A stretch of DNA of 38,028 bases from JBBRWV01 sp038248985. Lineage in GTDB: Bacteria; Planctomycetota; Phycisphaerae; WQYP01. Under the pieces are notes generated by a model. That model saw only the letters and a list, made by a program, of their open reading frames with translations. It ran no database searches and was not told the origin of the DNA. Below are positions 1 through 6,862 of the stretch, one piece after another. Each line of letters opens with the position of its first letter. Positions within the stretch are counted from its first letter, which is position 1. The DNA lies in the NCBI GenBank assembly GCA_038248985.1, contig JBBRWV010000020.1, positions 1 through 38,028 of the forward strand. The letters are read 5' to 3'. The position numbers and the translations under genes are program-made.

Positions 1-757
1 GGTAGTTGGGGGGGCCGTAGAGATCGTCGGCGCAGACGGGGTGGCCGATGGCGTTGAGTTGGACGCGGATCTGGTGTTTGCGGCCGGTGTGGAGGGTGCA
101 GCGGAGGTGGGCGAGTTTGCGGGGTTTATTGACGGCGATGGTTTGGTAATCGAGTTTGGCGACCTGGCCGGCTTTCATGTCGGTGGTGACTTTGACATTT
201 TCGGCGACTTCATCTTCGAGGAGGAAGTGTTCGAGGGTGGCGGCGGATTTTTGGGGGATGCCGTGGACGATGACGTCGTATTGGCGGGTGACGGTGTGGT
301 GGAAGAATTGTTTTTTGAGGGAGGAGAGGGCGTCGACATTGCGGGCGAAGACGAGGAGTCCGGAGGCGTCGCGGTCGAGGCGGTGGACGAGGTGGAGCTG
401 GGCTTTTTGGTTTTTGCGTTTGACGTATTCGGTGAGGATTTTGAGGATGGTGGGGCGGAGTTCCTGGGGGTCGGTGGCGGTGAGGAGTCCGGGGGGTTTG
501 AGGGCGATGAGGAGGTCGCTGTCTTCGTAGACGACTTTGAGTCCTTCGTCGAGTTTTTGGGGTTTCATGGGGACGGCGGAGGCGTCGACGAGTTCGAGTT
601 TGTCGGTGGGGTTGACGGGTTGTTTGAGGGATTTGACGGGTGTGGCGTTGAGGTGGACGCGTTTGTCTTCGACCCAGGCGCGGAGGGTATTGCGTTTGGC
701 CTGGGGGTAGAGGGCGACGAGGCGGTCGAGAACGGTAGGGGGTTTGGTAGTGGTCAT
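1..757 (-). CDS. RluA-family 23S/tRNA pseudouridine synthase, 3' end cut by window edge
   Basis: The frame reads from an ATG at 757 leftwards off the window, giving at least 252 residues. An N-terminal S4-like RNA-binding domain (about residues 8-60) is followed by the pseudouridine synthase domain. The catalytic motif HRLDRDASGLL is visible, with the active-site Asp at about residue 128. The conserved stretch HTGRKHQIRVQL lies near the truncated end. These enzymes isomerise uridines in 23S rRNA or tRNA; the target (RluC, RluD or other) cannot be told from sequence alone. It is divergent from pssA. No strong Shine-Dalgarno sequence precedes the ATG, so the exact start is less certain than the family. 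Confidence 0.9.
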   Translation of the reverse strand, partial: MTTTKPPTVLDRLVALYPQAKRNTLRAWVEDKRVHLNATPVKSLKQPVNPTDKLELVDASAVPMKPQKLDEGLKVVYEDSDLLIALKPPGLLTATDPQELRPTILKILTEYVKRKNQKAQLHLVHRLDRDASGLLVFARNVDALSSLKKQFFHHTVTRQYDVIVHGIPQKSAATLEHFLLEDEVAENVKVTTDMKAGQVAKLDYQTIAVNKPRKLAHLRCTLHTGRKHQIRVQLNAIGHPVCADDLYGPPNY

Positions 758-828
758 ACCATGAGGGTATGCGAATGGGGGCGGGAAGGCGAGCGGAGGG
801 AAGGGTGCATAATGGAGGGGGCATCGGT

Positions 829-834
829 TATGAT
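829..834 (+). promoter_or_regulatory. possible -10 element for pssA
   Basis: TATGAT sits 20 bases before the GTG start of pssA. The same ten bases, GGTTATGATC, also occur before the SDR gene at 3520-3529, which supports a shared -10 context. No good -35 hexamer is visible 16-18 bases upstream, so this is a weak call. Confidence 0.3.
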
Positions 835-854
835 CGCGAGAAGTTGAGGTACAT

Positions 855-1820
855 GTGCGTTATCGCAGGCAGAAGATGGAAGACTTGGGCAAGGGCGACG
901 AAAGGGAGAAGCCGTCGCTGCGAAGGCGGCGGCGGGGGGTGCGTGCGTTGCCGACGTTATTTACGCTGGGAAATTGTTTGTGCGGGTTTGCGTCGTTGTA
1001 TTATGCGTCGCGGATGGCGCAGCCGGGGTCGGTGGGGCAGGTGCCGAGCGATCATGCGATTGCGGGGTATTTTTTGTTTGCGGCGATGTTGTTCGACATG
1101 TTTGACGGATTTGTGGCGCGGCTGACGAAATCGGCGTCGACATTTGGGGCGGAGTTGGATTCACTGGCGGACATGGTTTCGTTTGGGGTGGCGCCGGCGT
1201 TTTTGGCGTTGAACGTGATTGATACGACGTTGCGGGGGCAGGACAAGGGGTACTGGGAATTTGTGGGGCCGAACGCGGTGAATCCGATCGGGAAGTTGTT
1301 TTGGGTGATCGGGGCGATTTACGTGGCGTGCACGGCGTTGCGGTTGGCGCGGTTCAACGTGAAGGCGCAGTCGGATGAGGGATCGCACATGGTGTTTCAG
1401 GGGATGCCATCGCCGGGGGCGGCGGGGGTGGTGGCGGCGAGCATTATATTTTTCGAGACGCTGAATCTGAGTGCGGACCAGCATCGGATCTGGTTTAACG
1501 TGGCGAAGCCGTTGCAGGAGTCACTGAAGATTGTGTTTGCATACAGTTTGCCGGGGATATTGCTGGTGTCGGCATTGTTGATGGTGTCGGGGTTTGCGTA
1601 CACGCATTTGATCAATCGATTTTTGCGGGGTCGGAAGCGTTTTCGGGATGTGGTATTTTTGTTTTTGCTGGTGATGCTGCTGGTGTGGCAGCCGCAGATT
1701 ACGACGTTGGCGACGATTTATTTGTATGCGGTGAGTGCGCCGTTTATGGCGGTGTATCGGAAGGTGTTTCCGAAGGCGGGGGCGGTGGCCACACCTCCCG
1801 CTTCATCGGGGCGTCCCTAG
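855..1820 (+). CDS. pssA: CDP-diacylglycerol--serine O-phosphatidyltransferase
   Basis: An integral membrane enzyme that condenses CDP-diacylglycerol with serine to make phosphatidylserine, the first step to phosphatidylethanolamine. The CDP-alcohol phosphatidyltransferase signature D-G-x2-A-R-x8-G-x3-D-x3-D is complete (D84, G85, A88, R89, G98, D102, D106 counted from the GTG). Several hydrophobic segments flank it, consistent with a polytopic protein of 321 residues. The N-terminus is very basic (RRRRR at about 23-28). I chose GTG at 855 because GAGG lies 5 bases upstream; an in-frame ATG at 876 is the alternative. The basic N-terminus and the family's usual specificity favour serine as acceptor, but other CDP-alcohol transferases share the signature. 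Confidence 0.9.
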   Translation: MRYRRQKMEDLGKGDEREKPSLRRRRRGVRALPTLFTLGNCLCGFASLYYASRMAQPGSVGQVPSDHAIAGYFLFAAMLFDMFDGFVARLTKSASTFGAELDSLADMVSFGVAPAFLALNVIDTTLRGQDKGYWEFVGPNAVNPIGKLFWVIGAIYVACTALRLARFNVKAQSDEGSHMVFQGMPSPGAAGVVAASIIFFETLNLSADQHRIWFNVAKPLQESLKIVFAYSLPGILLVSALLMVSGFAYTHLINRFLRGRKRFRDVVFLFLLVMLLVWQPQITTLATIYLYAVSAPFMAVYRKVFPKAGAVATPPASSGRP

Positions 1821-1873
1821 GGGAAATTCAAAGGGGGGATGCGGACGGATGAAGGGGAGGGTTGGCGGGGGCG

Positions 1874-3370
1874 TTAGTCGATGATTTTTCCGTGGAATTG
1901 TTTTTCGAGGATGTCGCGGGCTTCTTTTTCGACTTTTTGGCCGCTGGGGGTGTCGCCGGTGGAGAAGTAGGAGCGGACGACGCCTTTTTCGTTGGTGGCG
2001 ACGCGGAGGTATCCGGAGTGCCAGCCGGGTTCGAGTTGGACGTTGCCGGGTTCGAGTTGGACGCCTTTGCTGAGGCAGGTGCCTTGGAGATCGATGCCGT
2101 CGTCGGTGGCGGTTTGGGTGGTGGCGCCGCCTTGGACGAAGTGGGCGATGACGGCGGCGAGGGCCTGGTCGCGGGTGGCGTCGGAGTCGAACTGGTAGTT
2201 GAATTCGCCGGTGGTGAAGACGCGGTTTTGCATGGCCCAGAGGTTGTCCATGAGCTTGGGTTGTTTTTTGAGGGCGCCGAGGAAGAGGAGGATGGTGAGG
2301 GCGGAGTTTTCGCCGGAGATGGTGAGGTCGCCCATGGTGATGCGGTGGTAATAGTGTCCGGATTCTTCGGCGGCGGCGAGGGCACCGATTTGGGACATGT
2401 AGTCTTTGATCTGGGAGTGGCCGTTGCGGAAGAGGACGGGGCGGGCGTTGAGGCGGCCCCATTCGGCGAGGGCCATGGGGGAGACTTTGGGGTCATAGAG
2501 GACGGCGGCGGGTTCTTTGGCGTGGGGGTCGATGCCGCAGGCTTGGAGGATGGGGACGAAGGCGAAGCCGGCGGTGAGGATGCCGCGGCGGTCGCCGAAG
2601 ACGATGCGGTCGCCGTCGCCATCGATGCCGAAGACGGCGTCGCAGTTGGTATCGGCGGCGAGTTTGACGGCCTGGTTCATTTTGCCCTGGCTGGTGGGGT
2701 TGGGGGAGCCGGTGGGGAAATCGCCATTGGGGACGAGGCGCATGGTTTCGACGTGTACGCCGGCGAGGGTGAGGGCCTGGTAGAGTTCAGGCCCGGCGGA
2801 GCCGTGGTAGGCGTCGAGGACGACGCGGAGGCCGGAGAGGCTGCCGGGGGTGATGCCGGCGGCTTTTAGAGAGAAGTCGATATATTCGCGGGTGAGGTCG
2901 ATGATGGTGAGGGAGGAGCCTGGGACGTCGGGGAATTTTTGGGGGCTGTGGTAGATTTCCTTGATTTTGGTGAGTCCACCGAGGGGTCCGCAGTCTTCGC
3001 CGATGGCGTGGACGGTGGGGACGGTGAACTTGATGCCGATGTATTGTTTGGGGTTGTGTGAGGCGGTGATGCCGAGGCCCATGGTGTGGGGGAATTTTTG
3101 GGAGACGTAGAGGGAGGTGAAGTAGCCTTGGGGTGTGCTGACGGGTTCCATGCGGGCGAAGACGCGGAAGCCGAGGCGGAGGGCGGTGTGGATGCCGATT
3201 TCGAGGACGCGGGCGCAGCCGAGGCGGGCGTCGCGGGTGAGGGTGACGGTATCGACGCCGAGGAGTCGTCCGTAGGCGAAGGTGGCTTCGAAGAGACGGG
3301 TGACTTGGGCGTCATCGAATTCGTGTACTTCCCAGCGGGCGTCGTAGACTTTGATGGGGTCGGCGGGCAT
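1874..3370 (-). CDS. alpha-D-phosphohexomutase family (phosphomannomutase/phosphoglucomutase)
   Basis: A 498-residue cytosolic enzyme that moves phosphate between C1 and C6 of a hexose phosphate. Three hallmark loops are present in order: the phosphoserine loop TASHNP (Ser104), the metal-binding loop DGDGDR (about 250-255) and the sugar-binding EESGH (about 335-339). A C-terminal domain with RVATNEKG-like phosphate-binding residues follows. The ATG at 3370 has GGAG about 7 bases upstream. It ends convergently with pssA with 53 bases between. Phosphomannomutase, phosphoglucomutase and phosphoglucosamine mutase share these loops; the GEESGH-type loop favours mannose/glucose substrates. A near-perfect palindrome at 3406-3439 lies just upstream and could regulate it. 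Confidence 0.88.
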   Translation of the reverse strand: MPADPIKVYDARWEVHEFDDAQVTRLFEATFAYGRLLGVDTVTLTRDARLGCARVLEIGIHTALRLGFRVFARMEPVSTPQGYFTSLYVSQKFPHTMGLGITASHNPKQYIGIKFTVPTVHAIGEDCGPLGGLTKIKEIYHSPQKFPDVPGSSLTIIDLTREYIDFSLKAAGITPGSLSGLRVVLDAYHGSAGPELYQALTLAGVHVETMRLVPNGDFPTGSPNPTSQGKMNQAVKLAADTNCDAVFGIDGDGDRIVFGDRRGILTAGFAFVPILQACGIDPHAKEPAAVLYDPKVSPMALAEWGRLNARPVLFRNGHSQIKDYMSQIGALAAAEESGHYYHRITMGDLTISGENSALTILLFLGALKKQPKLMDNLWAMQNRVFTTGEFNYQFDSDATRDQALAAVIAHFVQGGATTQTATDDGIDLQGTCLSKGVQLEPGNVQLEPGWHSGYLRVATNEKGVVRSYFSTGDTPSGQKVEKEARDILEKQFHGKIID

Positions 3371-3388
3371 GGTTTTCTCCGTTTGAGA

Positions 3389-3458
3389 CAGGGATCAGGG
3401 ACGAGTTAATAAACTAACTTAATTAAGTTTGTTTATTAAGTCAAGGGGTCAGGGGGGG
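3389..3458. repeat. short CCCTGA-type repeats flanking the palindrome
   Basis: On the minus strand the blocks at 3389-3402 and 3441-3458 read GTCCCTGATCCCTG and CCCCCCCTGACCCCTTGA. They belong to the same degenerate (C)CCTGACC family that appears before rplN, map and rplQ. Here they sit upstream of the minus-strand phosphohexomutase, outside the ribosomal cluster. Confidence 0.55.
3406..3439. promoter_or_regulatory. 34-bp AT-rich palindrome, candidate operator
   Basis: The arms are complementary over 17 bases each around the centre CTTAATTAAG, with one mismatched pair (T3415/T3430). The tract is almost pure A/T inside very GC-rich DNA. It lies 35 bases upstream of the phosphohexomutase start and about 150 bases before the divergent SDR gene. 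Its symmetry and size fit a dimeric repressor site, but no regulator gene is next to it and the protein is unknown. Confidence 0.55.
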
Positions 3459-3521
3459 AAAATTGAGGGAGGGGGTTGGGGATTCATTTTCGGGTGCGGG
3501 GAGTTTGGAGGGAAGGTGGGT

Positions 3522-3527
3522 TATGAT
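3522..3527 (+). promoter_or_regulatory. possible -10 element for the SDR gene
   Basis: TATGAT in the context GGTTATGATC, the same ten bases as before pssA. It lies 59 bases before the ATG. No clear -35 hexamer is seen. Confidence 0.3.
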
Positions 3528-3586
3528 CAAGTGAGTGTGCGGCCTGGTGCGGGCAGCAGTCAGGGAACTCTTGAGAAAGGCGAATT

Positions 3587-4306
3587 ATGGCGGCGGCACT
3601 GATTACGGGGGCTTCGTCGGGGATTGGGCTAGCGATTGCGGGGAAACTGGCGGGGCGGGGGTTTGATTTGGCGCTGGTGGCGCGGGATCGGGGGCGATTG
3701 GAGGCGGCGGCGGGGGAGCTGCGGAAGACGGGGGTGAGGGTGGTGGCGATTGCGGCGGATGTGTCGGATGCGGGGCAGATGGAGGGGGCGGTGACGAGGG
3801 CGGTGGGGGAGTTTCAGCGGATGGATGTGCTGGTGAACAATGCGGGGTATGCGCCGAGCGTGGTGACGCATGCGGTGGAGAACGAGGAGTGGCGGAAGAT
3901 TTTGGATGTGAATTTGTCGTCGGGGTTGTACGCGACGCGGGCGGTGTGGCCGGTGATGGCGCGGCAGCATGAGGCGAGCGGGGTGGGAGGGGTGATCGTG
4001 AATATTTCTTCTATCGCGTCGCGGGATCCGTTTCCGGGGCTCGGGGCGTATGCGATTGCCAAGGTGGGGGTGAACATGTTGACGCAGGTGACGGCGCAGG
4101 AGGGAGCTGCGGTGGGGATACGGGTGTTTGGCATTGCGCCGGGGGCGGTGGAGACGCCGATGCTGCGGGGATTGTTTTCGGTGGAGCAGTTGCCGCTGAG
4201 CGCGACGATGCGACCGGAGGAGATTGCGGGGGTGGCACTGGCGATGGTGGATGGGACGCTGGGTCATGCGTCGGGGGAGACGCTGTTTTTACAGAAGCGG
4301 GGGTAA
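3587..4306 (+). CDS. short-chain dehydrogenase/reductase (SDR)
   Basis: A 239-residue classical SDR. The Rossmann nucleotide-binding motif TGASSGIG is at residues 7-14, NNAG at about 85-88, the catalytic Ser at about 141-142, and YAIAK with Tyr155 and Lys159. PGAVETPM follows the active site as in the family. It uses NAD(H) or NADP(H) to oxidise an alcohol or reduce a ketone; the substrate cannot be inferred. GAAAGG lies about 7 bases before the ATG. It stands alone between the phosphohexomutase and a convergent membrane protein gene. Confidence 0.88.
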   Translation: MAAALITGASSGIGLAIAGKLAGRGFDLALVARDRGRLEAAAGELRKTGVRVVAIAADVSDAGQMEGAVTRAVGEFQRMDVLVNNAGYAPSVVTHAVENEEWRKILDVNLSSGLYATRAVWPVMARQHEASGVGGVIVNISSIASRDPFPGLGAYAIAKVGVNMLTQVTAQEGAAVGIRVFGIAPGAVETPMLRGLFSVEQLPLSATMRPEEIAGVALAMVDGTLGHASGETLFLQKRG

Positions 4307-4328
4307 GGGAGGGGAGACGCGTGGGGGG

Positions 4329-5066
4329 TTAGGATTTTTGACTGGCGGCTTCGCTTCTGGTGATCTGGCGTTGCATGACAATGGCCATGGCGCAGAGGGC
4401 GAGGGCGACGGGGAAGGCGGCGAGCATGATGAGAGCGATGATTTTGGAGCCGAAGGCATAGCCGGGGATATCTGTTCCGCCGCCATTTTCGCTAAACATG
4501 AGAAGGGGGTAACGGATGTCGGGGCGTTCCTGGGGGTTGGGATTGACGCCATAGATGTAGACGACGGCACCGATGGCCCAGAAGCTAATGAGGGTGAGGA
4601 AGGAGCAGAGGGTGTACATCATGGGGACGGCGGCGTGGTACCAGCCGGGGATTTTGCGGGGGCCGCGGGAGGCGGGGCGGGCACCGGAGCGTGCGGGGTA
4701 GGAGGAGGGGGCGTTGGAGGCGGGGAGGGTGACTTCTTTGGCCATGCGGATTTCGTCGGTGCGGGCCATGCGGGGGCTTTTTTCGGAGGGGTTGTCGGAG
4801 GATTGGGGTTGGGGCGTGGGTCGATTGCCGGTGGCGGAAGGGGCGTTAGGGCGGGTGGGGGTGGGTTCATCGGAGACGGGATTGCCTTTGGCGAGCATGC
4901 CGACGAAGCCGCTGGCGGAGGCGCTGCTGCTGGTATCGGTTTCTGCTTCGCCATCGAGTTCGAGGGGTTCAGTGTTTTTGGGGGCGGGTTTTTCGTTGTC
5001 ACCAAGGCCATGGAGAGCGGCCAAAGCGTCGCCGTGCGAACCATTGGGGGGTGTGCCTTTGGACAT
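4329..5066 (-). CDS. hypothetical membrane protein with long disordered N-terminus
   Basis: A 245-residue protein that I do not recognise. Residues 1-140 are low-complexity, rich in Pro, Ser, Thr and Ala, and probably disordered. Two hydrophobic segments follow, at about 148-175 (VPMMYTLCSFLTLISFWAIG) and about 207-232 (IIALIMLAAFPVALALC), with a 30-residue polar loop between. Both membrane helices appear only in this strand's reading, which is why I prefer it to the open frames on the other strand. The ATG at 5066 has a GGAGA sequence upstream. It converges with the SDR gene. Confidence 0.65.
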   Translation of the reverse strand: MSKGTPPNGSHGDALAALHGLGDNEKPAPKNTEPLELDGEAETDTSSSASASGFVGMLAKGNPVSDEPTPTRPNAPSATGNRPTPQPQSSDNPSEKSPRMARTDEIRMAKEVTLPASNAPSSYPARSGARPASRGPRKIPGWYHAAVPMMYTLCSFLTLISFWAIGAVVYIYGVNPNPQERPDIRYPLLMFSENGGGTDIPGYAFGSKIIALIMLAAFPVALALCAMAIVMQRQITRSEAASQKS

Positions 5067-5175
5067 GGAGATCTCCAGAGGGTTGGGTGGGTGAGCGGGG
5101 TGCGACGACGCATCCGCGAAAAACGGCGATGAGACATCTTAACCCGGTGACGGGCTGGGGTTCAATTGCCGACAG

Positions 5176-5481
5176 ATGGGTGATGCACTTATCATGTTGG
5201 GCATGCGTTATTTTTTGTGGCTAATGTTGTTGAGTACGCCGGTGATGGGGGCGGAGGCGCGCGGGCCGGTGACGACGGCGGGGAAGGCGTTTGTGCCGGT
5301 GCCGGTGGATCCCTCGTGGATAGGGGGCGTGGTGGTATGGGCGTTGTGGCTGACGGTGGCGGCGATTATTTTGGGGCCGATATTTGTGCGATTTCAGTTG
5401 TTGCCAAAGAACGGGCAAGCGTTTGCGGATGATCGTGCTGGGGCGCAAGGGCATAGCGCGGCGAGCACGACGAGCCACTAA
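5176..5481 (+). CDS. small hypothetical membrane protein
   Basis: At most 101 residues. A hydrophobic start (MRYFLWLMLLSTPVMGAEA) looks like a signal peptide with a possible cleavage after Ala-Glu-Ala or a first membrane anchor. A second hydrophobic helix follows at about 48-70 (IGGVVVWALWLTVAAIILG), then a polar tail. The ATG at 5203 begins exactly at the signal-like stretch and may be the true start; 5176 is the longest option. No family recognised. It is followed 29 bases later by the YajQ-type gene on the same strand, which has its own ribosome binding site. Confidence 0.55.
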   Translation: MGDALIMLGMRYFLWLMLLSTPVMGAEARGPVTTAGKAFVPVPVDPSWIGGVVVWALWLTVAAIILGPIFVRFQLLPKNGQAFADDRAGAQGHSAASTTSH

Positions 5482-5510
5482 ACGGTTTATTTTAAGGCGG
5501 AGGAGTTGTC

Positions 5511-6011
5511 ATGGCTGCGGACCATTCATTTGATATTGTTTCGGAAGTGGATCTCAACGAGATGCACAATGCGGTGATGCAGGCGCAGAAGGAGATCGTG
5601 CAGCGGTTTGATTTTCGGGGGACGTCGGCGGCGATTGAGGATTTGGATCAGAAAGAGAAGTTGGTGGTGTTGCTGGCGGACAATGAGCCGCATTTGGAGG
5701 CGGTGAAGGCGGTGCTGGTGAGCAAGATGATCAAGCGGAACGTGGATCCGAAGGCGTTGGATGGTCAGAAGATCGAGGCGGCGACGCACAAGACGGTGCG
5801 GCAGAAGTTCAAGCTGAAGACGGGGATTGACCGGGAGACGGCCAAGGCGATTCAGAAGCAGATACAGGATTTGGGATTGAAGGTGCGGGCGCAGATCCAG
5901 GGGGATGCGCTGCGGGTGGTGAGTGCGAAGCTGGATGATTTGCAGACGGTGCAGACGGCGCTGCGGGCGAAGCCGCCGGCGGTGGCGATACAGTTTAACA
6001 ACTACAAGTGA
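5511..6011 (+). CDS. yajQ: YajQ-family nucleotide-binding protein
   Basis: A 166-residue protein matching the YajQ (UPF0234) family across its length. The N-terminal SFDIVSEVDLNEMHNAV and the C-terminal AIQFNNYK are typical. Family members have two ferredoxin-like lobes and some bind cyclic di-GMP; whether this one does is unknown. GGCGGAGGAG upstream of the ATG is a strong ribosome binding site. The family is cytosolic. Confidence 0.9.
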   Translation: MAADHSFDIVSEVDLNEMHNAVMQAQKEIVQRFDFRGTSAAIEDLDQKEKLVVLLADNEPHLEAVKAVLVSKMIKRNVDPKALDGQKIEAATHKTVRQKFKLKTGIDRETAKAIQKQIQDLGLKVRAQIQGDALRVVSAKLDDLQTVQTALRAKPPAVAIQFNNYK

Positions 6012-6027
6012 GGCGCGAATTTCGGGC

Positions 6028-6754
6028 ATGATGCACAAGCCAGCGATGCAATTGTTGACCACGACATTGTGGGAATATCCGTCGCAGGACTACGGGCGGG
6101 AGACGCACGGGGACAAGGATTACGTGGGGGGCGACGCCGGCGTGGGTGATCTGGCAGTTGCTGCAGCGTTACACGCGGGAGGGGGACACGATTTTGGATC
6201 CGATGTGCGGGAGCGGGACGACAATGGATGTGGCGAATGAGTTGAAGCGTAAGCCAGTGGGATTTGATTTGGCGAGCCATGGGGTGCGGAAGGATATTCA
6301 GTTTGCGGATGCGCGGAAGCTGCCGTTGAAGAGTGAGTCGGTGGATTTTGCGTTTATTGATCCGCCGTATTCGACGCACGTGAATTATTCGGATGATGCG
6401 CGGTGCATTGGGAAATTGGATGCGGGGGAGGAAGGATCGGGGGAAGGGTATTACCAGGCGATGGGGGAGGTGATAGGGGAGTTGCATCGGGTGTTGAAGA
6501 ATCGGCGGTACATGGGTTTGTACGTGTCGGACAGCTTTAAGAAGGGCAAGCCGTTCATGCCGATAGGGTTTGAGTTGTTTGGGCTTTTGCGGCAGCATTT
6601 CAAGGCGGTGGACATTGTTTCGGTGGTAAGACATAACCGGACGTTGAAGCGGAGCAATTGGCATTCGGCGGCGGTGGAGGGGAATTTTTTTCTGCGGGGG
6701 TTTAATTATTTGTTCATTATGAAGAAGGAAGAGGGTGCGGTGAAGGCGAAATGA
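6028..6754 (+). CDS. DNA methyltransferase of the N4/N6 amino type, apparently frameshifted
   Basis: The intact downstream frame (from GTG 6146) has motif I DPMCGSGTT and motif IV DPPY, the signatures of adenine-N6/cytosine-N4 methyltransferases. The expected N-terminal stretch (TTLWEYPSQDYGRE...GDKDYVG) lies in another frame from ATG 6028. Removing one G from the six-G run at 6126-6131 joins the two into a continuous 241-residue protein reading DYVGATPAWVIWQLLQRYT. So either the gene is inactivated by a one-base insertion or the base call is wrong at a homopolymer. There is no restriction endonuclease nearby, so it would be an orphan enzyme. The RNA methyltransferase relatives (TRM11-like) share these motifs. 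Confidence 0.8.
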
Positions 6755-6785
6755 GGGGGGTTTCGCATTGCTTTCGCAGGGTCGA

Positions 6786-6791
6786 TATACT
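6786..6791 (+). promoter_or_regulatory. possible -10 element for the MFS gene
   Basis: TATACT, 71 bases before the MFS start. The best upstream match for a -35 (TTCGCA at 6762-6767) is poor at 18-base spacing, so this is weak. Confidence 0.25.
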
Positions 6792-6862
6792 GGGGAACCT
6801 GTGGAAAAAAGAAACTGGAAGCCGTCCCCTGACGAAGTACGGGGGCGAGAAGATAGTCAGGT

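Noticed and set aside
41..847. + strand open frame over the pseudouridine synthase
   Set aside because: Gly/Glu/Phe/Val-rich shadow; the minus strand encodes HRLDRD and the S4 domain.
1862..2869. Long + strand open frame antisense to the phosphohexomutase, rich in Gly, Glu, Val and Asp
   Set aside because: It is the mirror of a C-rich coding frame; the minus strand holds the clear TASHNP, DGDGD and EESGH loops.
4224..5132. + strand open frame opposite the two-helix membrane protein
   Set aside because: Gly-rich low-complexity product without membrane helices; the minus-strand reading is more protein-like.
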